A stretch of 21,493 nt of DNA from Deltaproteobacteria bacterium. GTDB taxonomy: Bacteria > Bdellovibrionota > UBA1018 > UBA923. A program made the translations under genes and the position numbers. The first letter of the stretch is position 1; the number at the start of each line of letters is the position of its first letter. Below are positions 7,514 through 13,471 of the stretch, piece after piece. The notes below the pieces were generated by a model. It was given only the letters and a program-made list of their open reading frames with translations. It ran no database searches and had not been told where the DNA came from. Location: NCBI GenBank assembly GCA_016194725.1, contig JACQAW010000029.1, positions 1 to 21,493 of the forward strand, in the 5' to 3' direction.

Positions 7514-7666
7514 CTATTCGTCAGTGACTTGAGGAAAATCGATGTAAAATTGGCCTACGGAGCGCATTCGCGGCGCCACTTCGATTATGGCCATTTTGTC
7601 AGCGACTCGGGCAATTTGTTCATAGGCCGACGGCTCATCTCCGTCTCCAGTTCCTGAACGTCTCAT
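7514..7666 (-). CDS. Small acidic protein of unknown function, 50 residues
   Basis: A 50-residue open frame (start MRRSGTGDGDEPSAYEQIA, end QVTDE) not matching any family I recognise. Two things support it as a gene. Its ATG overlaps the stop of the preceding secreted-protein gene as ATGA. A purine-rich ribosome site (GAGGAAG) lies about seven nt upstream, inside the last codons of that gene. It has no signal peptide or membrane segment, is mixed-charge, and has a central run of hydrophobic spacing (ADKMAIIEVAPRMRSVGQFYIDF) that could form a strand or amphipathic helix. Being last in a DUF2892 / secreted-protein operon says nothing definite about its job. It may be a small adaptor, an antitoxin-like protein or a regulator. 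Confidence 0.55.
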   Translation of the reverse strand: MRRSGTGDGDEPSAYEQIARVADKMAIIEVAPRMRSVGQFYIDFPQVTDE

Positions 7667-8052
7667 TTCAACTTCCTCAATCCGCTTAGTCGCGGTGCCA
7701 AATCAAATGGATATTCAGTCCCGGGATAGACTCCGGTCCAGCATGAGCCGTCCTGTGTGTTAAATGCCTGAATAAGTGACACACGATATTTGTCCGGGCC
7801 CAGAGCGACACTATATATCCTCGTGCGTTCGGGATTTTTCGGCTTGCCGCTTGAGGTCGGAAAGAAATACTCGCGGCCATCGTGGGCAATCAGAAATCCG
7901 GCATCCTTTACTCTTTGCTTAAACTGAACGCTCAGATTCTGGAATCGCTGCATCAACCCTGGAGCAAGGTAAACTGCATCTTTTGTATAACCTTGATTCA
8001 AGCACGCAATACTGAGCGCACCCCATACAAAAACGAAATACAGATTTTTCAT
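7663..8052 (-). CDS. Secreted or lipoprotein-like protein of unknown function
   Basis: A 129-residue protein with a clear N-terminal export signal (MKNLYFVFVWGALSIACLNQG). SIAC is close to a lipobox but has Ser at -3, so whether it is lipidated is uncertain; ordinary signal peptidase cleavage is equally possible. The mature part is basic and soluble, with strand-like stretches (REYFFPTSSGK, TRIYSVALGPDKYRVSLIQAF) and one Cys (SCWTGVYPG). I recognise no family. ATG 8052 is chosen because GGAGG lies four nt upstream; the frame extends to 8196 but that part is the antisense of the DUF2892 gene. It follows that gene by 44 nt and overlaps the next 50-residue gene, so the three probably form one operon. 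Confidence 0.7.
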   Translation of the reverse strand: MKNLYFVFVWGALSIACLNQGYTKDAVYLAPGLMQRFQNLSVQFKQRVKDAGFLIAHDGREYFFPTSSGKPKNPERTRIYSVALGPDKYRVSLIQAFNTQDGSCWTGVYPGTEYPFDLAPRLSGLRKLK

Positions 8053-8096
8053 AAACCCTCCATGGATTATACGAAGCAAGCAGGAACGGAAATGCT

Positions 8097-8285
8097 TCAG
8101 CCTCGGACTTCGCGGGTGCTGATGCCCAAAACGCTGTACAGGGGGCACCAACCCAGCGCGATCGTAAAATACGGCACGAATCCCAAAAGGCCCCACGGGG
8201 TCTGTTCGTAATATCCCGCCGCCAGAATCAAGGTTCCAGCTATCAATCGAAATACGCGATCAACATTTCCCACGTTGCGTTTCAT
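8097..8285 (-). CDS. DUF2892 (YgaP-type) small inner-membrane protein
   Basis: A 62-residue membrane protein that fits the DUF2892 pattern throughout: MKRNVGNVDRVFRLIAG, a first membrane helix (AGTLILAAGYY), a tight turn (TPWGLLG), a second helix (FVPYFTIALG), then the signature WCPLYSVLGIST. Length and cysteine position are those of the family. In YgaP this domain anchors a rhodanese; alone, it is widespread and its function is not settled, though it often sits near sulfur, redox or stress genes. It is the first gene of a three-gene minus-strand operon. The ATG is well placed but has no obvious ribosome site. The divergent region upstream (8286-8496) should hold its promoter. Confidence 0.85.
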   Translation of the reverse strand: MKRNVGNVDRVFRLIAGTLILAAGYYEQTPWGLLGFVPYFTIALGWCPLYSVLGISTREVRG

Positions 8286-8496
8286 ACCATGGCAGATGCA
8301 ATGCCCATTCCATGCCCGAGACGACCCGATTCAGGCTCAAATCATGGCAATCCAACACCGATGCCGGGACAAGTTGGCTCGGGAAAAAGACCCTTTGTCC
8401 CAGGCCAGAAATGTCTTCGTGAAAATCACGCCTCTGGATCCTTGAATCAGGGTTGGCCCGCAGCTTGCTATTAACTGCTTCAAGGTGACCCAAATC
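8286..8496. other. Divergent promoter region between the DUF2892 operon and the CBS operon
   Basis: About 210 bases with no convincing gene. GGGACAA (8366-8372) and TTGTCCC (8395-8401) form an inverted repeat with a 22-nt spacer, and GGGACAAGTT here matches 7418-7427 upstream of the flavoprotein operon. TTGAAT (8442) and TATTAA (8469) are promoter-like for the plus strand but 21 nt apart, too far for a normal sigma-70 site. A long minus-strand open frame running through this region into the CBS gene is probably antisense. Confidence 0.4.
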
Positions 8497-8679
8497 ATGA
8501 ATACAAATCCGGTCAGCGACATCAAAGTGTCGATCGATCGTGAACCAAAACAGCCGCCCTTGCCAACGAGACAGACCCTGCCCCCGGACGACGAGGCCGG
8601 AGTGATCTGCGAGGTCTTTCTCATTCCCTTTCGCGGAAACAGCCCGCGGGTACATGAAATTTGCGAAGACGAGGAATGA
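8497..8679 (+). CDS. Small protein of unknown function upstream of the CBS genes, 60 residues
   Basis: A 60-residue frame beginning MNTNPVSDIKVSIDREPK and ending in an acidic tail (HEICEDEE). It has a Pro-rich middle (PKQPPLP, TLPPDDE) and a short hydrophobic strand (VICEVFLIPF). Its stop lies one nt before the start of the first CBS gene, and the ribosome site of that gene (GAGGA) is embedded in its last codons, which suggests co-translation. AAGGTGA lies about eight nt before ATG 8497; GTG 8485 is an alternative. Third positions are mostly G or C, as in the neighbouring genes. I recognise no family. The main rival is a minus-strand frame over the same bases, which lacks such spacing. Confidence 0.5.
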   Translation: MNTNPVSDIKVSIDREPKQPPLPTRQTLPPDDEAGVICEVFLIPFRGNSPRVHEICEDEE

Positions 8680-8680
8680 A

Positions 8681-9163
8681 ATGAAAAAGAATAAAGCTGC
8701 CGACATTATGAGCAAGCACCTCACCACCATCGCCTTCGATGCAGGACTTGCCGAGGCGCTGGCACTAATGACTGCAAAGCGAATCAGACACCTCCCGGTG
8801 ATCGACACGACCGGAGCCACGGTGGGTATTCTGAGCGATCGTGATCTTCGCCGCGCAATGAAACCTGACAGCCAAAACGCTCAGTTTGATCCCGCTCATC
8901 GGGTCAAGGACTTCATGACCTGGCCGGCTTGCTCGGTATCCACCCAAACGCCACTCTTTGAAGTGGCCGAGCAGATGCTGCGCGACCGTTTTTCGGCCTA
9001 CCTCGTCGTAGCTCACGACCGCCGGCACCCGTGCGGAATCATCACCACGGACGACATGATCAAGCTTTTGCTTGTACTGCTTGTAAATGATCCAACGCGC
9101 GGCCGCCTGTCGCTGGGTGAGTTCATGGACAATCCCGCCTATGAAAAACCGCTTTGGAGTTGA
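8681..9163 (+). CDS. Tandem CBS-domain protein
   Basis: A 160-residue protein made of one CBS pair. CBS1 covers about residues 5-58 (AADIMSKHLTTI, HLPVIDTTGATVGILSDRDL) and CBS2 about 75-135 (VKDFMTWPACSVS, AYLVVAHDRRHPCGIITTDDM). The SDRD and TTDD turns are where adenosine ligands usually bind. Stand-alone CBS pairs sense AMP, ATP or NAD-type ligands and regulate partner proteins; the partner is not known here. ATG 8681 has GAGGA five nt upstream; a longer start at 8654 would overlap the previous small gene. A second CBS-pair gene follows 47 nt later, so two divergent copies are co-expressed. Confidence 0.85.
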   Translation: MKKNKAADIMSKHLTTIAFDAGLAEALALMTAKRIRHLPVIDTTGATVGILSDRDLRRAMKPDSQNAQFDPAHRVKDFMTWPACSVSTQTPLFEVAEQMLRDRFSAYLVVAHDRRHPCGIITTDDMIKLLLVLLVNDPTRGRLSLGEFMDNPAYEKPLWS

Positions 9164-9210
9164 TAGCGAACCGAATCAACAATTGCCAACATGAACCACC
9201 GGAGGAAAGT

Positions 9211-9666
9211 ATGAGACTGCATATTCAGGTCAACGAAACCACGGAGAAACAAGGCGCCACGGTAAAAGAGCTGATGTCGACGGAACTGTTGACGCTCTTC
9301 AAGGACGATACGCTCAAGAGCCTTCAAGACCTCTTCGATCTCAAGATGATTCGACATGTACCGATCGTCGATGATGACCGCATGCTCGTGGGTTTGGTAT
9401 CCCAGCGCGACTTTCTGAAATTTTCGGTGTCAAAACTCGCGCGAATCGGCAAGGACGACGCCGATGAGCTTTACTCCAAAACCAGGATCTCGGAAATCAT
9501 GGGCAAAAAGGTCATGACGGTTTCGCCCGGAACGCCTCTAAGCGTCGCCGGAGCGGCCATGCTCAAACACAAGTATGGGTGCTTGCCTGTAATCGACAAG
9601 GACCGCCTGGTTGGTATAATCACCGAATCAGATTTCGTGGAGGCCTTCGTCAGTTATGACGACTGA
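9211..9666 (+). CDS. Tandem CBS-domain protein
   Basis: A 151-residue protein with two CBS domains: about residues 18-75 (VKELMSTELLTL, HVPIVDDDRMLVGLVSQRDF) and about 92-148 (ISEIMGKKVMTVSPGTPL, CLPVIDKDRLVGIITESDFVEAF). A strong ribosome site (GGAGGAAAGT) precedes ATG 9211, which rules out the longer frame from 9154 inside the previous gene. It differs clearly from the upstream CBS protein, so this is an old duplication or a pairing of two families rather than a recent copy. The two may form hetero-oligomers that sense adenylate state; that is inference. No terminator is evident after the stop; a minus-strand small gene begins 13 nt beyond. Confidence 0.87.
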   Translation: MRLHIQVNETTEKQGATVKELMSTELLTLFKDDTLKSLQDLFDLKMIRHVPIVDDDRMLVGLVSQRDFLKFSVSKLARIGKDDADELYSKTRISEIMGKKVMTVSPGTPLSVAGAAMLKHKYGCLPVIDKDRLVGIITESDFVEAFVSYDD

Positions 9667-9679
9667 GCACGACAGGCGT

Positions 9680-9820
9680 TCATTTTCCGGCGCACGGATT
9701 CAAATACGGGCCATATTCAAGCTTCTTGGAGATTTTTATGCGTACGGCCCCAAACTGAGCTTCAGAATCTGCGCGTGCTAATGCCACCGCCGCAACGGCG
9801 GAAAGAAAATATATTTTCAT
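9680..9820 (-). CDS. Small secreted peptide of unknown function, 46 residues
   Basis: A 46-residue frame with one of the best ribosome sites in the window: AAAGGAGGT, six nt before ATG 9820. It starts with a compact signal peptide (MKIYFLSAVAAVALARADSE), likely cleaved after ALARA. About 29 residues would remain, rich in Lys and Tyr, with a single Cys near the end (YGPYLNPCAGK). The ATG overlaps the stop of the AI-2E-type transporter gene as ATGA, and the ribosome site is made of that gene's last codons. I recognise no family. It could be an exported peptide, possibly linked to the transporter, but that is only positional inference. Confidence 0.6.
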   Translation of the reverse strand: MKIYFLSAVAAVALARADSEAQFGAVRIKISKKLEYGPYLNPCAGK

Positions 9821-10833
9821 GATTTACCTCCTTTTTGATTATGCAAACCACGGCCCAGCCTGAGCTCGACGTAATAGTATTTGATGATGCGCTTCACGAC
9901 GACGAGCAATGGGGTCGCGATGACGATACCAGGAACCCCAAAAATCGTTCCCATGAACGCCTGCCAGAAAAGCAGCAGCGCCGGCGGCAGCTCTACCGTG
10001 CGCCGCATGACGAAGGGCTCAACAATGTAACCCTCGGTGATATGCACGCCGAGGTAAACAATGGCCGTGAATATGAACTTTTGAGGTCCCTGCGCCAGCG
10101 CCATGGCCAGCCCGGGAATCGCGCTGGCAATTGCGCCGAGGTAAGGCACGAAGGTTCCAAAAAATGTGAACAGGGCCAGCGTGTACCACCCCGGTATTCC
10201 GACTACGGCCAACCCCAGTGCGGTCAGCGCGCCCATGATGGACATCGAAACCACGATTCCACCTACCCAGCGGCGCAGTCCGCTGCCCACGCGGTTCCAG
10301 CCTTCGTCAAATTGCGCCTCGAAACGCCGCGGCAGCAGCATGCGCACACCCTCACGATAGGTATCGGGTGCGTAGGCCAGAAACGCCGCCAGGACCAGCA
10401 GAAATATTCCCGTTAGCAATGCTTCGCCCACGCCGAATGCCGCGGGTAAAAGTTTTGAGCCGATTCCCGACATAGCCTCGGACACGCCTTGCTTAACGGC
10501 TTGGTCGGCGGCACCCTTGCCGTCACCCGTTATTTTTTCCAGTGCAACGCTGTGCCTTGCGTGACTGAACCACTGTTGAATGGAATCGAGCGCCCGCGGA
10601 AGCTGCTCGCGAATTTGCTTTCCCTGCTCGGTCACCTGGGGAACCGTGGCAAAACCCAAACCAGCGACCACGACACCGACGAGCAGCAGCGTAAGCAGCA
10701 CACCGCCCCCCCGGCCGATTCCGAAGCGGGCAAAGAGCCGTATCGGAAAACTGAAAAGGGCGGCCAGCACGATGGATAGAAAGCCGAGAATGAAAAGCAG
10801 ATGAAATCCCCTGCCAGCCAGAAAGCAAGGCAT
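9817..10833 (-). CDS. AI-2E / PerM-family membrane transporter, probably 5'-truncated
   Basis: From about residue 10 to the end this is a typical member of the AI-2E transporter (UPF0118, PerM) family. Membrane helices are visible at FHLLFILGFLSIVLAALF, GGGVLLTLLLVGVVVAG, LLTGIFLLVLAAFLAYA, GGIVVSMSIMGALTALGL and others. The family marks are present: GxxxPYLGAI-like FVPYLGAIASAIPG, ITEGYIVEPFVMRR, LPPALLLFWQAFMG and FGVPGIVIATPL. Members export signals, ions or small molecules, or are of unknown function. The N-terminus is odd: the first membrane helix that normally precedes this region is missing. The residues upstream of MPCFL are unnatural for the family and lie antisense to an MFS fragment. 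ATG 10833 has no ribosome site. I think the original 5' end was lost, so the gene may be inactive. Confidence 0.75.
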   Translation of the reverse strand: MPCFLAGRGFHLLFILGFLSIVLAALFSFPIRLFARFGIGRGGGVLLTLLLVGVVVAGLGFATVPQVTEQGKQIREQLPRALDSIQQWFSHARHSVALEKITGDGKGAADQAVKQGVSEAMSGIGSKLLPAAFGVGEALLTGIFLLVLAAFLAYAPDTYREGVRMLLPRRFEAQFDEGWNRVGSGLRRWVGGIVVSMSIMGALTALGLAVVGIPGWYTLALFTFFGTFVPYLGAIASAIPGLAMALAQGPQKFIFTAIVYLGVHITEGYIVEPFVMRRTVELPPALLLFWQAFMGTIFGVPGIVIATPLLVVVKRIIKYYYVELRLGRGLHNQKGGKS

Positions 10834-10840
10834 ATGCCAC

Positions 10841-11095
10841 GAGCGTGGAGAACCGCCGGCAAATGCCGACACCCGGCTACCGCACCTTACCTCGGGCGGG
10901 TTCGCCGCCAGCCTGGCCGGCATGATCGTCGTGCAGCGCACGGACGGAAGCCTGGCTAACTACGACCGACTCGGTTGCGTCGTGGCTTTCGCCATGCTGC
11001 TGACCATGGCGACGATGTACTTCATCAACCGCTATATTATTCAGAGCACCAGGTCCGAGACCAGCTCGGGCACCAGCTCTGCCGCAACCGCGTGA
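10841..11095 (+). pseudogene. C-terminal remnant of an MFS transporter
   Basis: In the plus-strand frame ending at TGA 11093-11095 the translation HLTSGGFAASLAGMIVVQ, then RTDGSLANYDRLG and VVAFAMLLTMATMYFINR, looks like the last two helices of a Major Facilitator Superfamily transporter. The glycine/alanine-rich helix, the V-V-Q-R-x-D-G-x-L-x-x-Y loop and the final aromatic helix are in order. Upstream, similarity fades at about 10841 (ERGEPPANADT), and none of the other ten helices is present. The fragment runs about 55 bases into the 3' end of the minus-strand metallopeptidase gene. It has no start or ribosome site of its own, so it is a relic. Its broken end faces the broken 5' end of the AI-2E gene. 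Confidence 0.6.
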
Positions 11096-12537
11096 GTAAA
11101 GCGACGCGCTGCCAGGCCCGGAGCTCCCGGAAAAGGGCTGCGGGTGCCGTTTTCTTCCAGCACCGAAAGATGGCCTTCGCCGTCCAGCACCACCACTTTT
11201 CCCGAAAATCGCGTGATTGACGCCAGATCCTGGGGCCAGGTGCAAGCTACGCGCGACATTCCGGCGCGACGAGGCACATTCGAAGTATCGATTTGGTAAA
11301 TCGCGCCCGACGCCATGCGAACATAAAATCCCACGCTTGCGCCTTCAGGCGTAAGGCAAGGCAGAGTGGACAAAAGTGCCACTGGAGTTTCCGTCGCGGG
11401 CAAGTCGACGACCGGGGCATTGTCCAAACCTTTTGCCGCTTCGAGCTGATTTTTGAAAAGACGAATCTGAATTCCATTGCCAGCCGCATCGTTGAGAATA
11501 TCAACGAGGTTTTGCTTTTTTGCCGCCGACCAGCTCGTGGCATAATTGCGCATGGTCAGTCCCACGACGGGCGCCACGGCGGTTTGCGGAAACAGCTTGC
11601 GGGCATAGTAGTCCAGGTACATCGGCTCGCGCGTCGGGTCTTCGAACATCAGATTCGCGCCCGAGTCGCGGCCGATGAGACGCCCTTTTCCGAGAACGAC
11701 GTCTGAAAGCTCGTTGGCGTGGCCTTCCCTATCGAGCACCACGACGTGCGAGTCGGCCTGATCGACCAGAAAAAGCGCCGGCTTTTTCGTGGTGGGCGCG
11801 GTGACGAAGTTGTTGTTCAGGCGGTCGATGGCAAAAAGCCGCGCCATGGTTTTGAATACCGGATTGAAGTTCAGGCCGTTCAGGGCAACGCGCGTCTCGT
11901 ATTCCACCTCGACGGCATACGCTCCGCCGGCTTCGTAGCTGAGGTCGCAAGCGCCATTTTTTCCGGCATTGCCACCGGTGTAACAACGGTAGTGCGGAAA
12001 TCCCTCTGTATGCCTGGCCTCGTGAACCAGCACGGTCATTTGCAGGGCCAGCGCCATGTCGTCATCGAAGTAAGGTTTTTCGACATGCATGACCGGATTG
12101 CTGTTGATGACGCACGCCAGGACCCACGAAGTTCCGCCGCACTGATTGTCAAAAACCACCCGGCCAATACGCTGCCGAAAATAGGTCGCGTAATCGGTGG
12201 TGATCATCTGGCGGTCCAGGCCTGCTCTGGCCGTAGGCCCGAACTTGCCCTGATCGAGCATCAGAATGGCGTTGAGCATCTTTTTACCGGGCCTTTTGGA
12301 ATCGCAAAGTTCCGTGCTGCCACTGAACCTGCCCATTTCAAGGCCGTAGTCTTTAATCAGCTTGTGGGCCACGTCGGCGTCGATGCAGCCGATAGCGGCA
12401 TTGTCGGTCACGCGGCTGATGTCGATTGGCGCAACCGGAACAACCGGCCGTTTTTTCCCGGTCGCCCAGGCTACCGCGGGCAACAAGGCATTTATCACCG
12501 AAACGGTCACCAGAATTCTGCGTACGGCTTTAGTCAT
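11041..12537 (-). CDS. Secreted protein with HExxH zinc-metallopeptidase motif
   Basis: A 498-residue exported protein. It has a signal peptide (MTKAVRRILVTVSVINALLP, cleavage near AWA). The N-terminal half contains VLVHEARHTEG: residues His172 and His176 with Glu173 form a classical HExxH zinc site. A third ligand may come from the glutamates in SYEAGGAYAVEVEYE about 25-35 residues later; that is inference. Several Cys pairs (QCGGTSWVLAC, HYRCYTGG, GACDL) suggest disulfides in the exported protein. The C-terminal half has two related segments, SHVVVLDREGHANEL and GKVVVLDGEGHLSVL, which look like blades of a beta-propeller-type domain. I recognise no named family. ATG 12537 follows AGAAGGA and lies two nt after the stop of the helical-repeat gene, so they form an operon. 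The 3' end overlaps the MFS relic. Confidence 0.75.
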   Translation of the reverse strand: MTKAVRRILVTVSVINALLPAVAWATGKKRPVVPVAPIDISRVTDNAAIGCIDADVAHKLIKDYGLEMGRFSGSTELCDSKRPGKKMLNAILMLDQGKFGPTARAGLDRQMITTDYATYFRQRIGRVVFDNQCGGTSWVLACVINSNPVMHVEKPYFDDDMALALQMTVLVHEARHTEGFPHYRCYTGGNAGKNGACDLSYEAGGAYAVEVEYETRVALNGLNFNPVFKTMARLFAIDRLNNNFVTAPTTKKPALFLVDQADSHVVVLDREGHANELSDVVLGKGRLIGRDSGANLMFEDPTREPMYLDYYARKLFPQTAVAPVVGLTMRNYATSWSAAKKQNLVDILNDAAGNGIQIRLFKNQLEAAKGLDNAPVVDLPATETPVALLSTLPCLTPEGASVGFYVRMASGAIYQIDTSNVPRRAGMSRVACTWPQDLASITRFSGKVVVLDGEGHLSVLEENGTRSPFPGAPGLAARRFTHAVAAELVPELVSDLVL

Positions 12538-12539
12538 TT

Positions 12540-13295
12540 TCAGTCCTTCTCACTCTTAGTAGTTTTGCTGTTAACCAGATGGGCCAGTTGCTCTTCGTCG
12601 CGCTCTTTGAGCGACACCGGTTCCTCGCCGTTCAAGACCCGCAACGCCAGGGTGGCGCGGGCGCGAATGAATTTCGAGGGCTCTTCGGCGGCCAGTCTCG
12701 AAAGCGTAGCTTTGGCCAGTGTCGATTCGCGCAACGTGCTCAAGCCCTCGATGGCCTGCGCGCGCAACACGCGCTCAAAGCTGGCCTTTTCGGGATTCAG
12801 CTGCGCCTCGGCGCTCTGCAAACCATGAGCGGCGCCTGCGGCGGCGCTCAATGCAACCTTTGCCAGGGCCGCGGCGGCGGGCTCGGCTGCAGCCGCGCGC
12901 GCAATGAGATACACGGCCATGAACTTTTCGTCAGCCGGGGTGGCCACATCCATTGCCAGCTTGGCAAGTGCGCTGATGGTCGGCGGCACCAGGCCTTGCG
13001 CCAGCTCCAGAAGCCTGCGCTCGGTTGCCTCGGGTTGCGCATCCAGCGCGCGCATTCTTTGGGTTTCCACGTGGACCAGGCGCCGCAGCTCGAGCTCGGA
13101 CTCCATGGAAGCCACGGGCAGCGCGTGATTCAACCGGGGTCGGAGAACGTCGCCGGCCGCAGACCTCGCCGAGAATAGCCGCCGCCCCAGTTCCAGCTTC
13201 GTGGTCGTCGACGAGGTTTCGTGCATTATAAGAAGCAATGCAGTGCTCGCGCAAATCGCAGCCTGCAGCCACTTTCGTTTACCCCATCCCCTCAT
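12540..13295 (-). CDS. Exported alpha-helical (HEAT-like) protein of unknown function
   Basis: A 251-residue protein with an N-terminal signal or anchor (KRKWLQAAICASTALLLIM). The rest is almost entirely alanine/leucine-rich helices in pairs (TISALAKLAMDVATPADEKF, AVYLIARAAAAEPAAAAL, RAQAIEGLSTLRESTLAKA, KFIRARATLALRVL), the look of HEAT or ARM-type repeats. It ends in a charged tail. Such proteins bind other proteins; because it is immediately followed by the HEARH protein gene (two nt gap), it may be its chaperone, inhibitor or docking partner. That pairing is inference. No ribosome site precedes ATG 13295, but a TATAGC hexamer eight nt upstream may make the transcript leaderless. A TATAAT on this strand (13333-13338) is another promoter candidate. 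Confidence 0.7.
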   Translation of the reverse strand: MRGWGKRKWLQAAICASTALLLIMHETSSTTTKLELGRRLFSARSAAGDVLRPRLNHALPVASMESELELRRLVHVETQRMRALDAQPEATERRLLELAQGLVPPTISALAKLAMDVATPADEKFMAVYLIARAAAAEPAAAALAKVALSAAAGAAHGLQSAEAQLNPEKASFERVLRAQAIEGLSTLRESTLAKATLSRLAAEEPSKFIRARATLALRVLNGEEPVSLKERDEEQLAHLVNSKTTKSEKD

Positions 13296-13303
13296 GGCGC
13301 AGA

Positions 13304-13338
13304 GCTATAGCCGATGTGACGCCGTTCATCTAATTATA
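13304..13338 (-). promoter_or_regulatory. Candidate -10 elements for the exported-protein operon
   Basis: On the minus strand there is a perfect TATAAT (13333-13338) and, closer to the gene, TATAGC (13304-13309) eight nt before ATG 13295. Neither has a good -35 at the proper distance. Use of the second would give an essentially leaderless mRNA, in keeping with the missing Shine-Dalgarno. Confidence 0.35.
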
Positions 13339-13471
13339 TTGTGCGTCATTAAGCAACTTTATTTTGACGCATCGCGTGAAATCAGTAGACTCCAAGGCCT
13401 CGAAGCCCGGAGCAATAACCGCGTCGCAACCCTGAAAACCTTCGAGCCGTTTCCGCCGCAGTAATAATCGA

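Noticed and set aside
8260..8820. 186-codon minus-strand open frame over the divergent region and the first CBS gene
   Set aside because: Its hydrophobic start is the complement of the CBS N-terminus and it overlaps DUF2892; the plus-strand small gene has better spacing signals.
11719..12828. 369-codon plus-strand open frame across the metallopeptidase and helical-repeat genes
   Set aside because: Antisense to two signal-peptide genes with good spacing; His/Arg-rich low-quality translation.
13364..13391. Plus-strand TTGACG-N16-TAGACT promoter-like pair
   Set aside because: No plus-strand gene follows; it could drive an antisense RNA against the OppA-like 3' end but nothing else supports this.
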